Assembly (NCBI GenBank): GCA_040755155.1
Contig: JBFMBP010000150.1
Coordinates: 1 to 35,000, forward strand
Reading direction: 5' to 3'
DNA from: Candidatus Omnitrophota bacterium
GTDB taxonomy: Bacteria > Hinthialibacterota > Hinthialibacteria > Hinthialibacterales > Hinthialibacteraceae
DNA: 35,000 nt
The translations under genes were made by a program, and so were the position numbers. Each line of letters starts with the position of its first letter. The first letter of the stretch is position 1. Shown here one piece after another: positions 34,079 to 35,000 of this stretch. The notes under the pieces are model-generated. The model searched no databases, had not been told where the DNA came from, and was given only the letters and a program-made list of their open reading frames with translations.

Positions 34079-35000
34079 ATGACAAGATCGAAGCGGAAAA
34101 AAGATAACAAATCCGGAGATAGAACGAATTTATCCTCTTCTGCGCGAGAGTCGTTTGAAGAGCGGGAAACGCCCGCTTTGTACCGGCGTTGGGGCGACAA
34201 CCTGGATCCGGAATCCATCGAACAAATGGAGCGCGCCTGCCGTCTGCCCATTTCTCTCGCCGGGGCATTAATGCCCGATGCGCATGTTGGCTATGGATTG
34301 CCCATCGGCGGAGTTTTGGCTGCGCGCAACGCCGTCATACCTTACGCCGTGGGAGTGGATATCGCATGCCGCATGAAGATGACGGTTCTCGATCTTCCGC
34401 CGCAAGCGTTGGAGAAAGAGCAACGGCGTCTCATCGAGGTATTGGAGAGAGAAACCCGTTTCGGCATCGGCGCCGAATTCAAGTCGAAACGTCAGCATAA
34501 CGTTATGGATCGCGATTGGAATATTTCCAAAACCGTCCGCGAGATAAAAGATAAGGCCTGGGCGCAGCTGGGAACCAGCGGCAGCGGCAACCATTTCGTG
34601 GAATACGGCTTGCTTGAAATCGAAAAGGAGGGGCTGGCGCTGCCGCCGGGCGCTTATCTCGCATTGCTAAGCCACAGCGGCAGCCGGGGCGCAGGGAACC
34701 AAATCGCCAGCCATTACAGCCGCCTGGCCAGAGACTTGCATCCCGAATTGCCCAAAGAACTGGTTCATCTCGCCTGGCTCGATCTTGACGGCGAAGCGGG
34801 GATGGAATACTGGCGGGCGATGGAACTGATGGGCGAATACGCCGCCGCCAACCACGCCTTGATCCATCGCCATATCGCAGCGAGTCTGGGCGTTCCGGTT
34901 CTGCTCGATATCGAAAACCACCACAATTTCGCCTGGAAAGAGATGTGGAATGGAGAGCAAGTCATCGTTCATCGCAAAGGCGCTACGCCCGCACATCAGG
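34079..35000 (+). CDS. rtcB: RNA ligase RtcB-family protein, truncated at the right edge
   Basis: 307 codons are visible from ATG 34079 to the window end with no stop. The family signatures are all present: PDAHVGYGLPIGGVLA near 66-81, GVDIACRMKM near 92 with Cys97 at the conserved metal-binding position, LGTSGSGNHFVEYG near 165, SHSGSRGAGNQIA near 198, YAAANHALI near 252, ENHHNFAWKE near 280, and HRKGATPA near 299, where RtcB enzymes bind metal and GTP. RtcB joins RNA 2-prime,3-prime-cyclic phosphate to 5-prime hydroxyl ends, for tRNA or RNA repair. The usual length is about 400-480 residues, so roughly the last quarter or more is missing. The N-terminal 25 residues are a basic, polar extension, so a later start is possible; no good ribosome site is seen. 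No archease gene is visible. Confidence 0.93.
   Translation, partial: MTRSKRKKDNKSGDRTNLSSSARESFEERETPALYRRWGDNLDPESIEQMERACRLPISLAGALMPDAHVGYGLPIGGVLAARNAVIPYAVGVDIACRMKMTVLDLPPQALEKEQRRLIEVLERETRFGIGAEFKSKRQHNVMDRDWNISKTVREIKDKAWAQLGTSGSGNHFVEYGLLEIEKEGLALPPGAYLALLSHSGSRGAGNQIASHYSRLARDLHPELPKELVHLAWLDLDGEAGMEYWRAMELMGEYAAANHALIHRHIAASLGVPVLLDIENHHNFAWKEMWNGEQVIVHRKGATPAHQ

Overview
The window is about 50% GC and looks like a chromosomal segment of an uncultured, probably Gram-negative, heterotrophic bacterium. The gene content fits the loosely related environmental lineages around Planctomycetota, Hydrogenedentota, Sumerlaeota and similar candidate phyla: several Tat-exported enzymes (sulfatase, Gfo/Idh/MocA oxidoreductase, xylose-isomerase-like TIM barrel), a TPR plus FG-GAP/UnbV pair, PulG-type single-gene pseudopilins, a PD40 beta-propeller protein, and many large secreted proteins of unknown function. 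This placement rests on style of gene content only. No rRNA, tRNA or ribosomal protein gene was seen.

Layout. 1-5.6 kb (minus strand): a PD40 propeller protein, two tandem paralogous secreted proteins of unknown function, and an FGE-domain lipoprotein cut by the left edge. 6.0-7.5 kb (plus): a coiled-coil protein with a good sigma70-type promoter. 7.7-9.9 kb (minus): an exported FmdE-like protein, a pseudopilin and an OB-fold secreted protein. 10.2-11.8 kb: a HAD phosphatase/mutase facing a membrane PAS protein with a C-terminal cysteine module. 12.4-15.6 kb (plus): TPR protein, FG-GAP/UnbV protein and a small SEC-C protein. 15.8-18.2 kb (minus): a two-gene Tat operon (TIM barrel isomerase, then Gfo/Idh oxidoreductase) with a strong terminator. 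18.5-25.6 kb (minus): secreted protein, second pseudopilin, iron-sulfur flavoprotein, sulfatase, DNA methyltransferase, S23 four-helix protein and DUF1349-like lipoprotein. 25.7-30.5 kb (minus): NapH-like membrane ferredoxin, SAM methyltransferase and a 994-residue multidomain metzincin. 31.0-31.9 kb (minus): helical protein. 32.4-33.8 kb (plus): a secreted protein built of two tandem repeats, with a very strong ribosome binding site, structured leader and terminator. 34.1 kb to the right edge (plus): RtcB RNA ligase, truncated.

The most striking unexplained signal is not a gene cluster. It is a rich set of non-autonomous, palindromic repeats between genes: two copies of a 158-bp fold-back element, a 155-bp cousin with the same core design but different ends, two copies of a 313-325-bp element with terminal inverted repeats, and a scatter of short REP-like hairpins ending in a CCTAC-type sequence. 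No transposase or tyrosine transposase able to move them is present here.

Functionally, many genes encode exported products for breaking down or sensing sulfated or complex carbohydrates and proteins. I do not see a defence island, biosynthetic cluster or other clearly new multi-gene system, and I say so rather than force one.
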